NCBI GenBank assembly: GCA_900316045.1
Contig: ONBM01000039.1
Location: 1 to 64,000, forward strand
Source of the DNA: an uncultured Bacteroidales bacterium
GTDB lineage: Bacteria > Bacteroidota > Bacteroidia > Bacteroidales > UBA932
Length of the DNA stretch: 64,000 bases
Reading direction: 5' to 3'
Shown: positions 28,347 to 35,576 of the stretch, one piece after another
Layout of the letters: every line of letters begins with the position of its first letter
Position numbering within the stretch: the first letter of the stretch is position 1
The notes under the pieces: model-generated
The model's database searches: none
The model's input: only the letters and a program-made list of their open reading frames with translations
Told to the model about the DNA's origin: nothing
Position numbers and translations under genes: made by a program

Positions 28347-30041
28347 TCATTTCTCGAACGTGTACATGTTTACCTTATATATGCCGGAATATTTGAAACG
28401 CTTCTGCCATTCCGGCCAGAATCTGCGCTGGTGAGAGACGTCTGTCCAAGGGGCTGGGATTTCGAAGCCATATTCATGATATTCCTCATTTGGCATCCTG
28501 CCCCTTAGATAAAGCTGCTGGCCATTGTTCGTCTGGTCCCCGTTCATGTATACCTTTGTCTTCCAGCCATCTCCGTCTTTCTCTAGTTCCTCTGTCTTCC
28601 ACATATATGCTTTCTTCTGCGCATCGGATGATGAAAAAGTGACGTACGCCCCTACTCCGGCGAACAGGAACTCATCATCACCGGTCTGAATAGCCAAGCC
28701 GTGGCTAAACCGTTCCCCCTTAATGTACCATACCTTGAATTCATAGCCGCCAAGCTCGAATGTCTCCACAGAATCTTTCTCGCTCTGGCGAAGGAACCCA
28801 TGCATTCTGCCCGTCCCCTGATATTCAGCGACTAACGGCAATATCTCGCCCAAAACCTTATATTCCCCTAAGAAATAAGGATCATCATACACATCTTCTA
28901 TTGCGAAAGGGGAATAGCACATTGCATCCCTCTCGCCGAAAGCATAGTAAGCAGGCCCGGCAATCCTCTGCGTCTCAGGTATGAAAAGTGGGTTGTCCTG
29001 GCGACTATAGATTCCGCAGATGCCCTTGAAATCAGGATCATAAAGATCTGGAGAGATCCAGTCAAGATGCTTCGCCATGGCTTTATAGATGTCCAGCACT
29101 TTGGGCACAGGCCCTCCGGCAGGCCAGTTCCCCGGTTTCTGGTCATCATTCACCAGCCAGGCATTCGCATACATTGGCAGGTCGTAACTCTTCTTCCCAG
29201 CAGCCGTAACATTGTCAAGATATTCAGAGAAAGCCACAGCCAGGCAAAACTGCCTGGCGTCATCATTGTCTCCGAACACCTGGATCCACGTTCCTCCCAT
29301 CTTGCACCCATTCTCAGTCCATCTCTGCTTGAGCCTTGGCAGCAAAGAGTCATAGTTGGCCTTGAGGTATTCAGTAAGGTCATTTGGCACTTCAGCCTTA
29401 AAAGCAGCGATTCCTGCCTTGCTATGGTCCATCTCACTCATCACCCCACATTCGTTCTCAACTTGGATCACGGAAATCCACCTGTTGGCATCATGATCAC
29501 GGATATATTCCATCATCTTAGAGAAAGCCCTGGAATCGGCTTCCATCGCCGCCTTGCAATAAGGGCTGATTACATTCATGTTTTCTCCCTTAGAATCCCT
29601 GCAACGGAAATACTTCTTTGTGTCTGACTTCACCCACAGTGGGGCATAGCCCGATTCCCCGTTCTTCCAAGTCGCAAACCATGCCAGGACGACATGGATG
29701 CCATGCTTGTCTGCAGTTCGGATTATATTATCGATGGAAGAAAAGTCGAATTTCCCTTCTTCCGGCTCTATCAGGTCCCACTCGGCGGTAGCCACGACGG
29801 AGTTCAATCCCATGGCTTTCACGGTCGTCACCGCCTTGTCAAGCGACTCATATGTAGAGGATGTGGAATTGTGAAGCTCACCGGCAAGCATAAGGATTTT
29901 CTCGCCATCCTGTTCAAGATGATATCCCTTCCCATCGTGAATCAGCTTCATTGGCTCAGTCGCAAACGCCAAGGATGATGGGAATAACAAGAATACACAA
30001 AAGATGATAAAAGTTCTGATTGCATTCATGGAATTGATCAT
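28347..30041 (-). CDS. GH35-like beta-galactosidase family protein with DUF5597
   Basis: This 564-residue secreted enzyme has a signal peptide (FIIFCVFLLFPSSLAFATE) and a TIM barrel of the GH35/GH42 type: LAGELHNSTSST, the LNSVVATAEWDLIEPEEG segment and the acid/base Glu in SVIQVENECG (about residue 195). A later Glu in PLFIPETQR (about 350) is the candidate nucleophile. The C-terminal beta domain resembles DUF5597. Substrate is unknown; homologues act on beta-galactosides or related plant glycans. Two ATGs compete, 30041 and 30029; the second starts directly at the signal peptide. It is transcribed away from the U32 gene. Confidence 0.85.
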   Translation of the reverse strand: MINSMNAIRTFIIFCVFLLFPSSLAFATEPMKLIHDGKGYHLEQDGEKILMLAGELHNSTSSTYESLDKAVTTVKAMGLNSVVATAEWDLIEPEEGKFDFSSIDNIIRTADKHGIHVVLAWFATWKNGESGYAPLWVKSDTKKYFRCRDSKGENMNVISPYCKAAMEADSRAFSKMMEYIRDHDANRWISVIQVENECGVMSEMDHSKAGIAAFKAEVPNDLTEYLKANYDSLLPRLKQRWTENGCKMGGTWIQVFGDNDDARQFCLAVAFSEYLDNVTAAGKKSYDLPMYANAWLVNDDQKPGNWPAGGPVPKVLDIYKAMAKHLDWISPDLYDPDFKGICGIYSRQDNPLFIPETQRIAGPAYYAFGERDAMCYSPFAIEDVYDDPYFLGEYKVLGEILPLVAEYQGTGRMHGFLRQSEKDSVETFELGGYEFKVWYIKGERFSHGLAIQTGDDEFLFAGVGAYVTFSSSDAQKKAYMWKTEELEKDGDGWKTKVYMNGDQTNNGQQLYLRGRMPNEEYHEYGFEIPAPWTDVSHQRRFWPEWQKRFKYSGIYKVNMYTFEK

Positions 30042-30174
30042 TAATTTCTCGTCATACGAAGATATGCATTATTTGCCTATAATGTGCGTAAGAAATGATT
30101 ATTCATGCCGAGGAAATTTCGAATCCAAAGAGAAAACAGGAGATATCTGACATGAAACAATCCTGAAGATTGCG

Positions 30175-30182
30175 TAAATTTG
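30175..30182 (+). promoter_or_regulatory. -7 promoter element immediately before the U32 gene
   Basis: TAAATTTG ends four bases before the ATG at 30187. If used, the message would be leaderless or nearly so. No TTG is at the preferred spacing. Confidence 0.4.
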
Positions 30183-30186
30183 CGTC

Positions 30187-31452
30187 ATGCAAAAGAAAGA
30201 TTTGGAGATAATGGCCCCAGCGGGCAACTTCGAGTGCCTTCGCGCTGCGATTCAGGGCGGAGCGAATTCGATATATTTCGGAATAGGAAACCTGAATATG
30301 CGCTCGCATTCGGCGAATAATTTCCAACCGTCTGATCTACAGGAAATCGTCCGCCTGTGCAGGGAAGCAGGCGTAAAGGCCTATATGACTTTGAATATCG
30401 TGCTTTACGAAGAAGACTTGGAGCCGATGCGAAGGGTTTTGGATGCTGCGAAGGCGGCTTGCGTTGATGCAATCATAGCTTCTGACATGGCGTGCATCTC
30501 ATATTGCAGGCAGATCGGTCTGGAGGTGCACATCAGCACTCAACTGAATGTCTCCAACGTCGAGGCGCTTAGGTTTTATTCCCAGTTCGCAGACGTGGTG
30601 GTACTGGCCAGGGAACTAAACCTGCATCAGGTGAAACATATTCATGAAGCCATAGAAAGGAAGCATATCACCGGGCCTTCCGGGGAGCTTGTGCGTATTG
30701 AAATGTTTGCTCACGGGGCGCTATGCATGGCCGTTTCCGGGAAATGCTACCTGAGCCTGCAAACTTACGGAGCTTCTGCCAACCGAGGGGCATGCTATCA
30801 GCTGTGCCGCCGCGGCTACGAGGTGACCGACCTGGAGACAGGGACGAAACTGAATATCGACAATAAATATATCATGTCGCCTAAAGACCTCTGCACCATT
30901 GAATTCATGGACAAGATCATTGATGCCGGGGTTCGCGTTTTCAAGATAGAGGGGAGGGCTAGGAGCGCTGAATATGTGAAACGCACGGCAGAGTGCTACA
31001 GAAAGGCAGCGGATGCCGTGTGCGATGGAACATACACTCCTGAATATGCGGCATCGTTGAAGTCCAGGCTTGCCGAGGTGTTCAACAGGGGTTTCTGGGA
31101 TGGCTATTATCAGGGTGCCAGGCTGGGTGAATGGAGCAAGGTTTATGGAAGCCAGTCTACCCGCACGAAGATTTACTGCGGTAAAATCACGAATTGGTTC
31201 GATAAAATCGGCGTCGCTGAAATATTGATTGAGTCTTCCCCGCTGCACGTAGATGATGACATTCTCGTGACAGGCTCTACCACTGGCTTATTCGAAGGCA
31301 CGGTTTCAGAAATCAGAGTCGACCTGAAACCTGTTCCGGAAGCCACTAAAGGCAGTTTCTGCTCCATCCCGATCATTTTTCCTGATGACTGGAAAGGCGA
31401 GCGCAAGCTTCGCCGCGGTGACAAAGTCTATCTTTGGCAGAAAGCCAAATAG
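30187..31452 (+). CDS. U32 family protein, TrhP-like (tRNA U34 hydroxylation)
   Basis: The 421-residue protein carries the U32 landmarks: LEIMAPAGNFECLRAAIQGG at the N-terminus, VVLARELNLHQV (about 142), and the cysteine-rich signature EMFAHGALCMAVSGKCYLSL followed by SANRGACYQLCRR (about 195-220), where conserved Cys residues are located. Members of this branch (YegQ/TrhP) support 5-hydroxyuridine formation in tRNA; others were described as collagenases. The short C-terminal domain (about 330-420) is also typical. The start follows a promoter element by four bases. The last four codons are the start of a tandem repeat that continues past the stop codon. Confidence 0.88.
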   Translation: MQKKDLEIMAPAGNFECLRAAIQGGANSIYFGIGNLNMRSHSANNFQPSDLQEIVRLCREAGVKAYMTLNIVLYEEDLEPMRRVLDAAKAACVDAIIASDMACISYCRQIGLEVHISTQLNVSNVEALRFYSQFADVVVLARELNLHQVKHIHEAIERKHITGPSGELVRIEMFAHGALCMAVSGKCYLSLQTYGASANRGACYQLCRRGYEVTDLETGTKLNIDNKYIMSPKDLCTIEFMDKIIDAGVRVFKIEGRARSAEYVKRTAECYRKAADAVCDGTYTPEYAASLKSRLAEVFNRGFWDGYYQGARLGEWSKVYGSQSTRTKIYCGKITNWFDKIGVAEILIESSPLHVDDDILVTGSTTGLFEGTVSEIRVDLKPVPEATKGSFCSIPIIFPDDWKGERKLRRGDKVYLWQKAK

Positions 31453-31595
31453 AACGGCCAACAACCTTCATCGCCTGCACTGTCGTAAAAAGGAAAGCCA
31501 AATAGAACGGCCAGCAACCTTCATCGCTTGCACAGCCGTAAAGGAAAGCCAAATAGAACGGCCAGCAACCTTCATCGCCTGCACTGCCGTAAACG
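31441..31595. repeat. three tandem copies of a 51-53 bp unit at the 3' end of the U32 gene
   Basis: Units start at 31441, 31494 and 31545, each with AAAGCCAAATAGAACGGCC. Unit 1 is 53 bp because of two additional As; units 2 and 3 are 51 bp. Only a few positions differ between copies. The first 12 bases of unit 1 are the last codons and stop of the U32 gene, so the array seems to have grown by duplication from the gene end without changing the protein. Confidence 0.88.
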
Positions 31596-31605
31596 GACCA
31601 ATTCA

Positions 31606-31631
31606 ACAGCCTGCACTTTCGACTAGGCTGT
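31606..31631 (+). terminator. possible terminator downstream of the U32 gene
   Basis: ACAGCCT (31606-31612) pairs with AGGCTGT (31625-31631) around a 12-base loop. The T-tract is weak, so this is tentative. Confidence 0.3.
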
Positions 31632-31640
31632 CCTTGATAT

Positions 31641-31789
31641 ATTTCGCAGATGACTGTCGAGGGGCAGGCCGCCGAAGTGATTCCTTGGCAGGGTGTCTCG
31701 ACATCGGCCACATTTTTACCCTACGATGTCGCGTGGTACCCTTCTACAGCACGCTACAGGCCATATTCAGCGACAGGCCTTTGCGAAAT
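31641..31789. repeat. 149-bp structured repeat, copy A (upstream of transposase 3' end)
   Basis: It begins ATTTCGC and ends GCGAAAT, a 7-bp inverted terminal pair. Inside, TGTCGAG (31655-31661) can pair with CTCGACA (31697-31703), and CGACATCG (31699-31706) can pair with CGATGTCG (31724-31731). These two stems share bases, so only one can form at a time. Copy B at 32914-33062 is in the same orientation and has the same length, with six differences by my alignment. The 96 bases from here to the transposase stop show nothing else I recognise. Confidence 0.85.
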
Positions 31790-31885
31790 GGATATGTGAC
31801 CGAATCATAAAAAATGACTTTACATATAACATTGCGTAATCATAATTCAGACACACAAGATGGAACACTACATAAAATTATTTAT

Positions 31886-32815
31886 TTAACACGTTATCCA
31901 ATATTTCTTGCGACAAAAGAACACCAATATTTCTTGCGACAAAAGAACAACACGGCTTAACATTGAGACGGAATAGATGCGGTGATCCTGGCACAATTTT
32001 CGGGCAACCGCTATTTTCTCCGGAACGGTCGCTACGGAAATACGATTACGGCCAAACATATCCCTGAACAGTTTTTTTGCGTATTCACGAAGTTCCGTCT
32101 CAGTTACCTGCTGAACAAGTTTGTGCTTAAAGCAGGCTTCAAGTTCAAGTTTCTGATTCTTCTTCTGATGGATAAAAGATATGAATACGTATGAAGAGCC
32201 AAAGATATCCTCCACCCTCTTCCAATCGAAATAGCAGTGTGGCAAAATCATGCCTTCATCATTCATTCTCCACCATTGAGGCAAATTCACATGGGTATGG
32301 AACGTCAATCTTTGCCTATACAAAGACAACTCACTCAGAGGCCTGCCTATGTTCTCCAGCTCTGAGTGATCTACAAAATATATGTCTCCCGGCCCCCACT
32401 CATATTTCCAAGGCATCAAAGGGAATCTTGCAGAGAGGGCATTCCTATACACATATATTATTTTATTCTTCAATTCATCCGAATCATAGATTGGATCCAA
32501 ACTGACTTCCAGGTCCCCATTAATGTGAGATGACCTACCTTTATCACTGATGAACCTGTTCAGTATTGCAGTTATCCTTCTTGCGAATATGTCGCAGTTT
32601 CTTTCGGTGCCAGAAATAATCGCATGGAAATGCGTTGCCATTATCTGGTCTGTTAGAATTTTGACATCGCAAGCAAAGGAAGAAGCCGCTATCATATTCA
32701 TTATGAATATATAGTCTTTTCTTGTCTCACAGAGGAGATTTACATTGGTGCCGTTTGAGTAAATGTGGAAGCAATCATTAACAGAATCTGGTACGTATAA
32801 ATTATCCATGTTCAA
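31886..32815 (-). CDS. REP-associated / IS200-like Y1 transposase (RAYT-type), C-terminus altered
   Basis: This 309-residue protein has the HUH motif in MATHFHAIISG (about residues 58-68) and, downstream, IIYVYRNALSARFPLMPWKYEWGP, a counterpart (two parts: YVYRNALSAR and MPWKYEWGP) of the RAYT segment that normally supplies the catalytic Tyr and the PWSS region. Such single-strand transposases recognise REP-type hairpins. It is bracketed by two 149-bp direct repeats, consistent with a REPtron-like unit. The final 12 residues come from a frameshift caused by a 26-bp tandem duplication (31898-31949); without it the protein would end in DNVLNK. Activity is therefore uncertain. ATG 32809 is an alternative start. 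Confidence 0.78.
   Translation of the reverse strand: MNMDNLYVPDSVNDCFHIYSNGTNVNLLCETRKDYIFIMNMIAASSFACDVKILTDQIMATHFHAIISGTERNCDIFARRITAILNRFISDKGRSSHINGDLEVSLDPIYDSDELKNKIIYVYRNALSARFPLMPWKYEWGPGDIYFVDHSELENIGRPLSELSLYRQRLTFHTHVNLPQWWRMNDEGMILPHCYFDWKRVEDIFGSSYVFISFIHQKKNQKLELEACFKHKLVQQVTETELREYAKKLFRDMFGRNRISVATVPEKIAVARKLCQDHRIYSVSMLSRVVLLSQEILVFFCRKKYWITC
31898..31949. repeat. 26-bp tandem duplication inside the transposase 3' end
   Basis: Two identical adjacent 26-bp units, 31898-31923 and 31924-31949, each beginning CCAATATTTCTTGCG. As 26 is not a multiple of three, the second unit is read in another frame and changes the transposase C-terminus. Confidence 0.95.
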
Positions 32816-32913
32816 GCTAGATTAATTTGTTCCGAATCTACTCACATTTTCAGTTTTATGCAAGACCTCTATGAATATTATTCTCCCTTAATGCCAGCAA
32901 GAATCAAAGGCTG

Positions 32914-33062
32914 ATTTCGCAGATGGCTGTCGAGGGGCAGGCCGCCGAAGTGATTCCTTGGCAGGGTGTCTCGACATCGGCCACATTTTTACCCTACGAT
33001 GTCGCGTGGCACCCTTCTACAGCACGCTACAGGCCACATTCTGCGACAGGCATTCGCGAAAT
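32914..33062. repeat. 149-bp structured repeat, copy B (upstream of transposase start)
   Basis: Same orientation as copy A and about 96% identical. Ends ATTTCGC and GCGAAAT are kept, and both internal stems are unchanged. One difference (GTGGC here, GTGGT in copy A) keeps pairing with GCCAC through a G-T wobble. The surrounding gap, 32816-33216, has no other gene. From 33063 to 33216 I see only AT-rich then G-rich sequence without a clear feature. Confidence 0.85.
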
Positions 33063-33216
33063 AGATTGGTTCCGGAAAAAAAGTATCGGACTGATTCTTT
33101 TCACTTTTCTGTGGGTTGATAAGATTAATGTCTATCAGGTTCGGTAAAGGGGCGAGGCGGTGCAAGCGGTTTGGTTTGGGCTGAGTGGTTGTGCGGGGCG
33201 AAAGGGAAAGGCTGTC

Positions 33217-34248
33217 CTAGACGTTCTGGATGAATTTACGGGGGCCTTCGATGGAGCGCCAGTAATCGGAATCGAAGTCTGATGGGGCGACGAATGGGCC
33301 TTCATGATTTATCGTAAAGCAGAGGTAGTTGATTTTGTAGCCTTGCTTCATGAACATCCGCTCGTAGAATGTCTGGACGTCGGTCAGGGCTGCCATGGTC
33401 TCTTTGTCTAGCCCTGGAGCTGCATTGGTGCGATTAGATTCTGAATCAAGTTCAGGACGACGGGGGGTGTTAGGTTCTGAATCAAGTTCAGGATGACGGG
33501 GGGTGTTAGGTTCTGAATCAAGTTCAGGACGACGGGGGGCGTCAGATCCTGAATCAAGTTCAGGACGACGGGGGGCGTCAGATCCTGAATCAAGTTCAGG
33601 ATTACGGAAGGCATCAGGTTCTAGATTAAGTTCAGGATTACGGGGGGCGTTTGGCACATTCGGGTTGTAAAGGTCCGTGGTAGCGGCGAGGATATTCAGG
33701 CCATTCGCATTGGCGACTGCTTTGGTATATTCATAAAGAAAGCGACTGTCCGTCTTAAGATGGATACGCCCGCCCGGGGCAAGGAATTTCCTGTATTTTT
33801 CCAAGAAAACAGGACTGGACAGGCGCTTGTTCGCACTGCCAAGCTGGGGATCGGAAAAAGTAAGCCAAATTTCAGAAACCTCCCTCGGCGCAAAGAACGC
33901 CTCGATCAATTCTATCCTGGTTCGCAAAAAAGCAACATTGGGCAGATCATGTTCAACGGCATATTTCGCTCCCTGCCATAGCCTCGCCCCCTTGATGTCA
34001 ACCCCGATATAATTTCTGGACGGGACTCTCCGTGAAAGGTCAATAGTGTACTCACCACGTCCGCAGCCAAGCTCCAGCACGATAGGCTGAGCCTTCGCGA
34101 ACATATTCGAATTCCAATTGCCTTTAATCGGATGATCCAGCACGCAGAAACCGCCATCGGACTTGTCCATGACTTCCGAGGCAGAAGGCTGCAAGAGACA
34201 CTTGAAAGTCTCATTCTCTGCAAATTTCCGGAGTTTCCCGTGACCCAT
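33217..34248 (-). CDS. trmB: tRNA (guanine-N7-)-methyltransferase with in-frame repeat expansion
   Basis: TrmB methylates G46 of tRNA with S-adenosylmethionine. The Rossmann signature VLELGCGRGEYTIDLS (about 60-76), EIWLTFSDPQLGSANKRL (about 130-148; usual consensus is FPDPWPK-H) and the C-terminal TFYERMFMKQGYKINYL are present. The protein has 343 residues, about 70 more than expected. The excess is residues 199-270, six copies of a 12-residue unit (core PELDS-SDAPRR) encoded by 36-bp DNA repeats. They lie after TTDLYNP, in a loop before the conserved C-terminal segment, so the enzyme may still fold. It is the last gene of the run starting at trxA. Confidence 0.9.
   Translation of the reverse strand: MGHGKLRKFAENETFKCLLQPSASEVMDKSDGGFCVLDHPIKGNWNSNMFAKAQPIVLELGCGRGEYTIDLSRRVPSRNYIGVDIKGARLWQGAKYAVEHDLPNVAFLRTRIELIEAFFAPREVSEIWLTFSDPQLGSANKRLSSPVFLEKYRKFLAPGGRIHLKTDSRFLYEYTKAVANANGLNILAATTDLYNPNVPNAPRNPELNLEPDAFRNPELDSGSDAPRRPELDSGSDAPRRPELDSEPNTPRHPELDSEPNTPRRPELDSESNRTNAAPGLDKETMAALTDVQTFYERMFMKQGYKINYLCFTINHEGPFVAPSDFDSDYWRSIEGPRKFIQNV
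33439..33654. repeat. six tandem 36-bp palindromic repeats inside trmB
   Basis: Units start at 33439, 33475, 33511, 33547, 33583 and 33619, each 36 bp without spacers. The core CCTGAATCAAGTTCAGG (or TTCTGAATC at the left) is an inverted repeat of CCTGAA and TTCAGG with a five-base loop, followed by a G-rich stretch. The unit nearest the trmB 5' side (33619-33654) is the most diverged. The core belongs to a palindromic repeat type found dispersed in several bacterial phyla. The length keeps the trmB frame open. Confidence 0.95.
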
Positions 34249-34271
34249 GCCAAAGACTTCGCGACAGATGA

Positions 34272-35570
34272 CTAATTGCCGTTATTGTTCACGGAAGGGC
34301 CGTTCGATGGCGCACGCTTGTCAGCTGGCGCCGGTCTTTTGCCGGCGGGCACCGCGCGCCTAGCCATCGGAGCGCCTTGCATTTCCGCAGCCTGGCCATT
34401 TACCGAATCGGCCTTGACATCCCCAGGCGTGCGTCTAGGCTTCCCGCGCCTCTTCTTCTTCCTTGGCTGCTTGTCGAACCTGGTTATGGCATCGTCCCCG
34501 ACAGCGGATACGAATTCCGGCGCAGCTGAAGGCTCGGCATCCGGCTTCAAAGACTCAGGCTTCTTTCCGCCCTTATTCATTTCAATGATTTCCTTCACCT
34601 TGCAAGCAGGAAGAGGATACATTTCAGACAAAGAATTTTTATCGTAAGAGAAATACATTGTCTCACGAAGTATGTCTGTCTTAACCAGAAAAGCTTGGCC
34701 ATCCTGGAACTCAAGAGGCTCATTAACTTTTGGCAGGCGGGACTGAGCATCCATATAGGCTGCCACCTCGTAATTCAGGCAGCATTTCAGTTTTCCGCAC
34801 TGACCGGCAAGCTTCTGCGGGTTCATTGACAAATCCTGCATGCGAGCCGCCGATGTTGATATAGACTGGAAATTCGTAAAGTAGTTTGCACAGCAAAGCT
34901 CACGGCCACACACCCCAAGGCCACCAATCAGTCCAGCCTCCTGACGTGCCCCGATTTGCTTCATCTCTATCCTTATGCGGAACTCCTCGGCGAAAACCTT
35001 GATCAGCTGGCGAAAATCCACGCGTCCATCAGCAATGTAATAGAAAATTGCCTTAGTGCCGTCGCCCTGATATTCCACGTCACCTATTTTCATATCAAGG
35101 CCTAGCTCGGCGGCAATTCTGCGAGCCTGAATCATCGTATTCTGTTCCTTTGCAATCGATTCTTGCCATTTGGCAATATCGAAAGGCTTTGCCTTGCGAT
35201 AAATTTTTTTCAGCGGATTCGTAGTAGGATCGATGCCCTTGCATTTCATCTGACGACCGACCACTGGTCCCTCCAGCGTCACAATCCCAAGGTCATGGCC
35301 ATTAGCAGCCTCGACGATGACCAGATCACCCATTTTGATGCTCTGCCCAGAGTCGTTGATGTAAATTCCTTTGCGAGTATCCTTGAAACGGACCTCGAAC
35401 AAATCCTCGAATTGCTCCTGGCGAACGCCAAGTAGCCAATTATAATCCTCCAGCTTGCAGCATCCGCGCCTGTATGTGCATGAATACTCCCCCGTCTCCG
35501 GATCGCTGGAGACCATGCAGCCACGGTTGCAGTCAAATTTTATATTTTCTTTCGATGCGTTGTCCATCAT
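34272..35570 (-). CDS. ricT: PSP1/RicT (YaaT) family protein
   Basis: The 432-residue protein has the PSP1 C-terminal domain (about 60-270). Conserved cysteine groups characteristic of the family are present: CTYRRGCCKLEDYNWL near the N-terminus, GVCGRELCCANYF (about 222) and CGKLKCCLNYEVAAY (about 258). In Bacillus, RicT with RicA and RicF forms an Fe-S-containing complex that alters RNase Y processing; no RicA or RicF is next to it here. The C-terminal 110 residues are Pro/Lys/Arg/Ala-rich and probably disordered (PRKKKRRGKPRRTPG), as in other Bacteroidota versions. It directly follows holB, an adjacency also known from Bacillus (holB-yaaT). Confidence 0.92.
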   Translation of the reverse strand: MMDNASKENIKFDCNRGCMVSSDPETGEYSCTYRRGCCKLEDYNWLLGVRQEQFEDLFEVRFKDTRKGIYINDSGQSIKMGDLVIVEAANGHDLGIVTLEGPVVGRQMKCKGIDPTTNPLKKIYRKAKPFDIAKWQESIAKEQNTMIQARRIAAELGLDMKIGDVEYQGDGTKAIFYYIADGRVDFRQLIKVFAEEFRIRIEMKQIGARQEAGLIGGLGVCGRELCCANYFTNFQSISTSAARMQDLSMNPQKLAGQCGKLKCCLNYEVAAYMDAQSRLPKVNEPLEFQDGQAFLVKTDILRETMYFSYDKNSLSEMYPLPACKVKEIIEMNKGGKKPESLKPDAEPSAAPEFVSAVGDDAITRFDKQPRKKKRRGKPRRTPGDVKADSVNGQAAEMQGAPMARRAVPAGKRPAPADKRAPSNGPSVNNNGN

Positions 35571-35576
35571 GCGTAT

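Noticed and set aside
31441-31595. Possible CRISPR or direct-repeat array
   Set aside because: Whole units are repeated back to back, with no unique spacers.
32923-33147. Plus-strand frame of 74 codons in repeat copy B
   Set aside because: It lies in the structured repeat, runs past its end into unrelated sequence, and copy A gives no equivalent full frame.
33408-33614. Minus-strand frame encoding LNLIQDL repeats
   Set aside because: It is the alternative frame of the palindromic repeats inside trmB, which has clear homology in its own frame.
33439-33654. Possible CRISPR array of 36-bp repeats
   Set aside because: Units are contiguous, with no spacers, no leader and no cas genes; they are an in-frame repeat within trmB.
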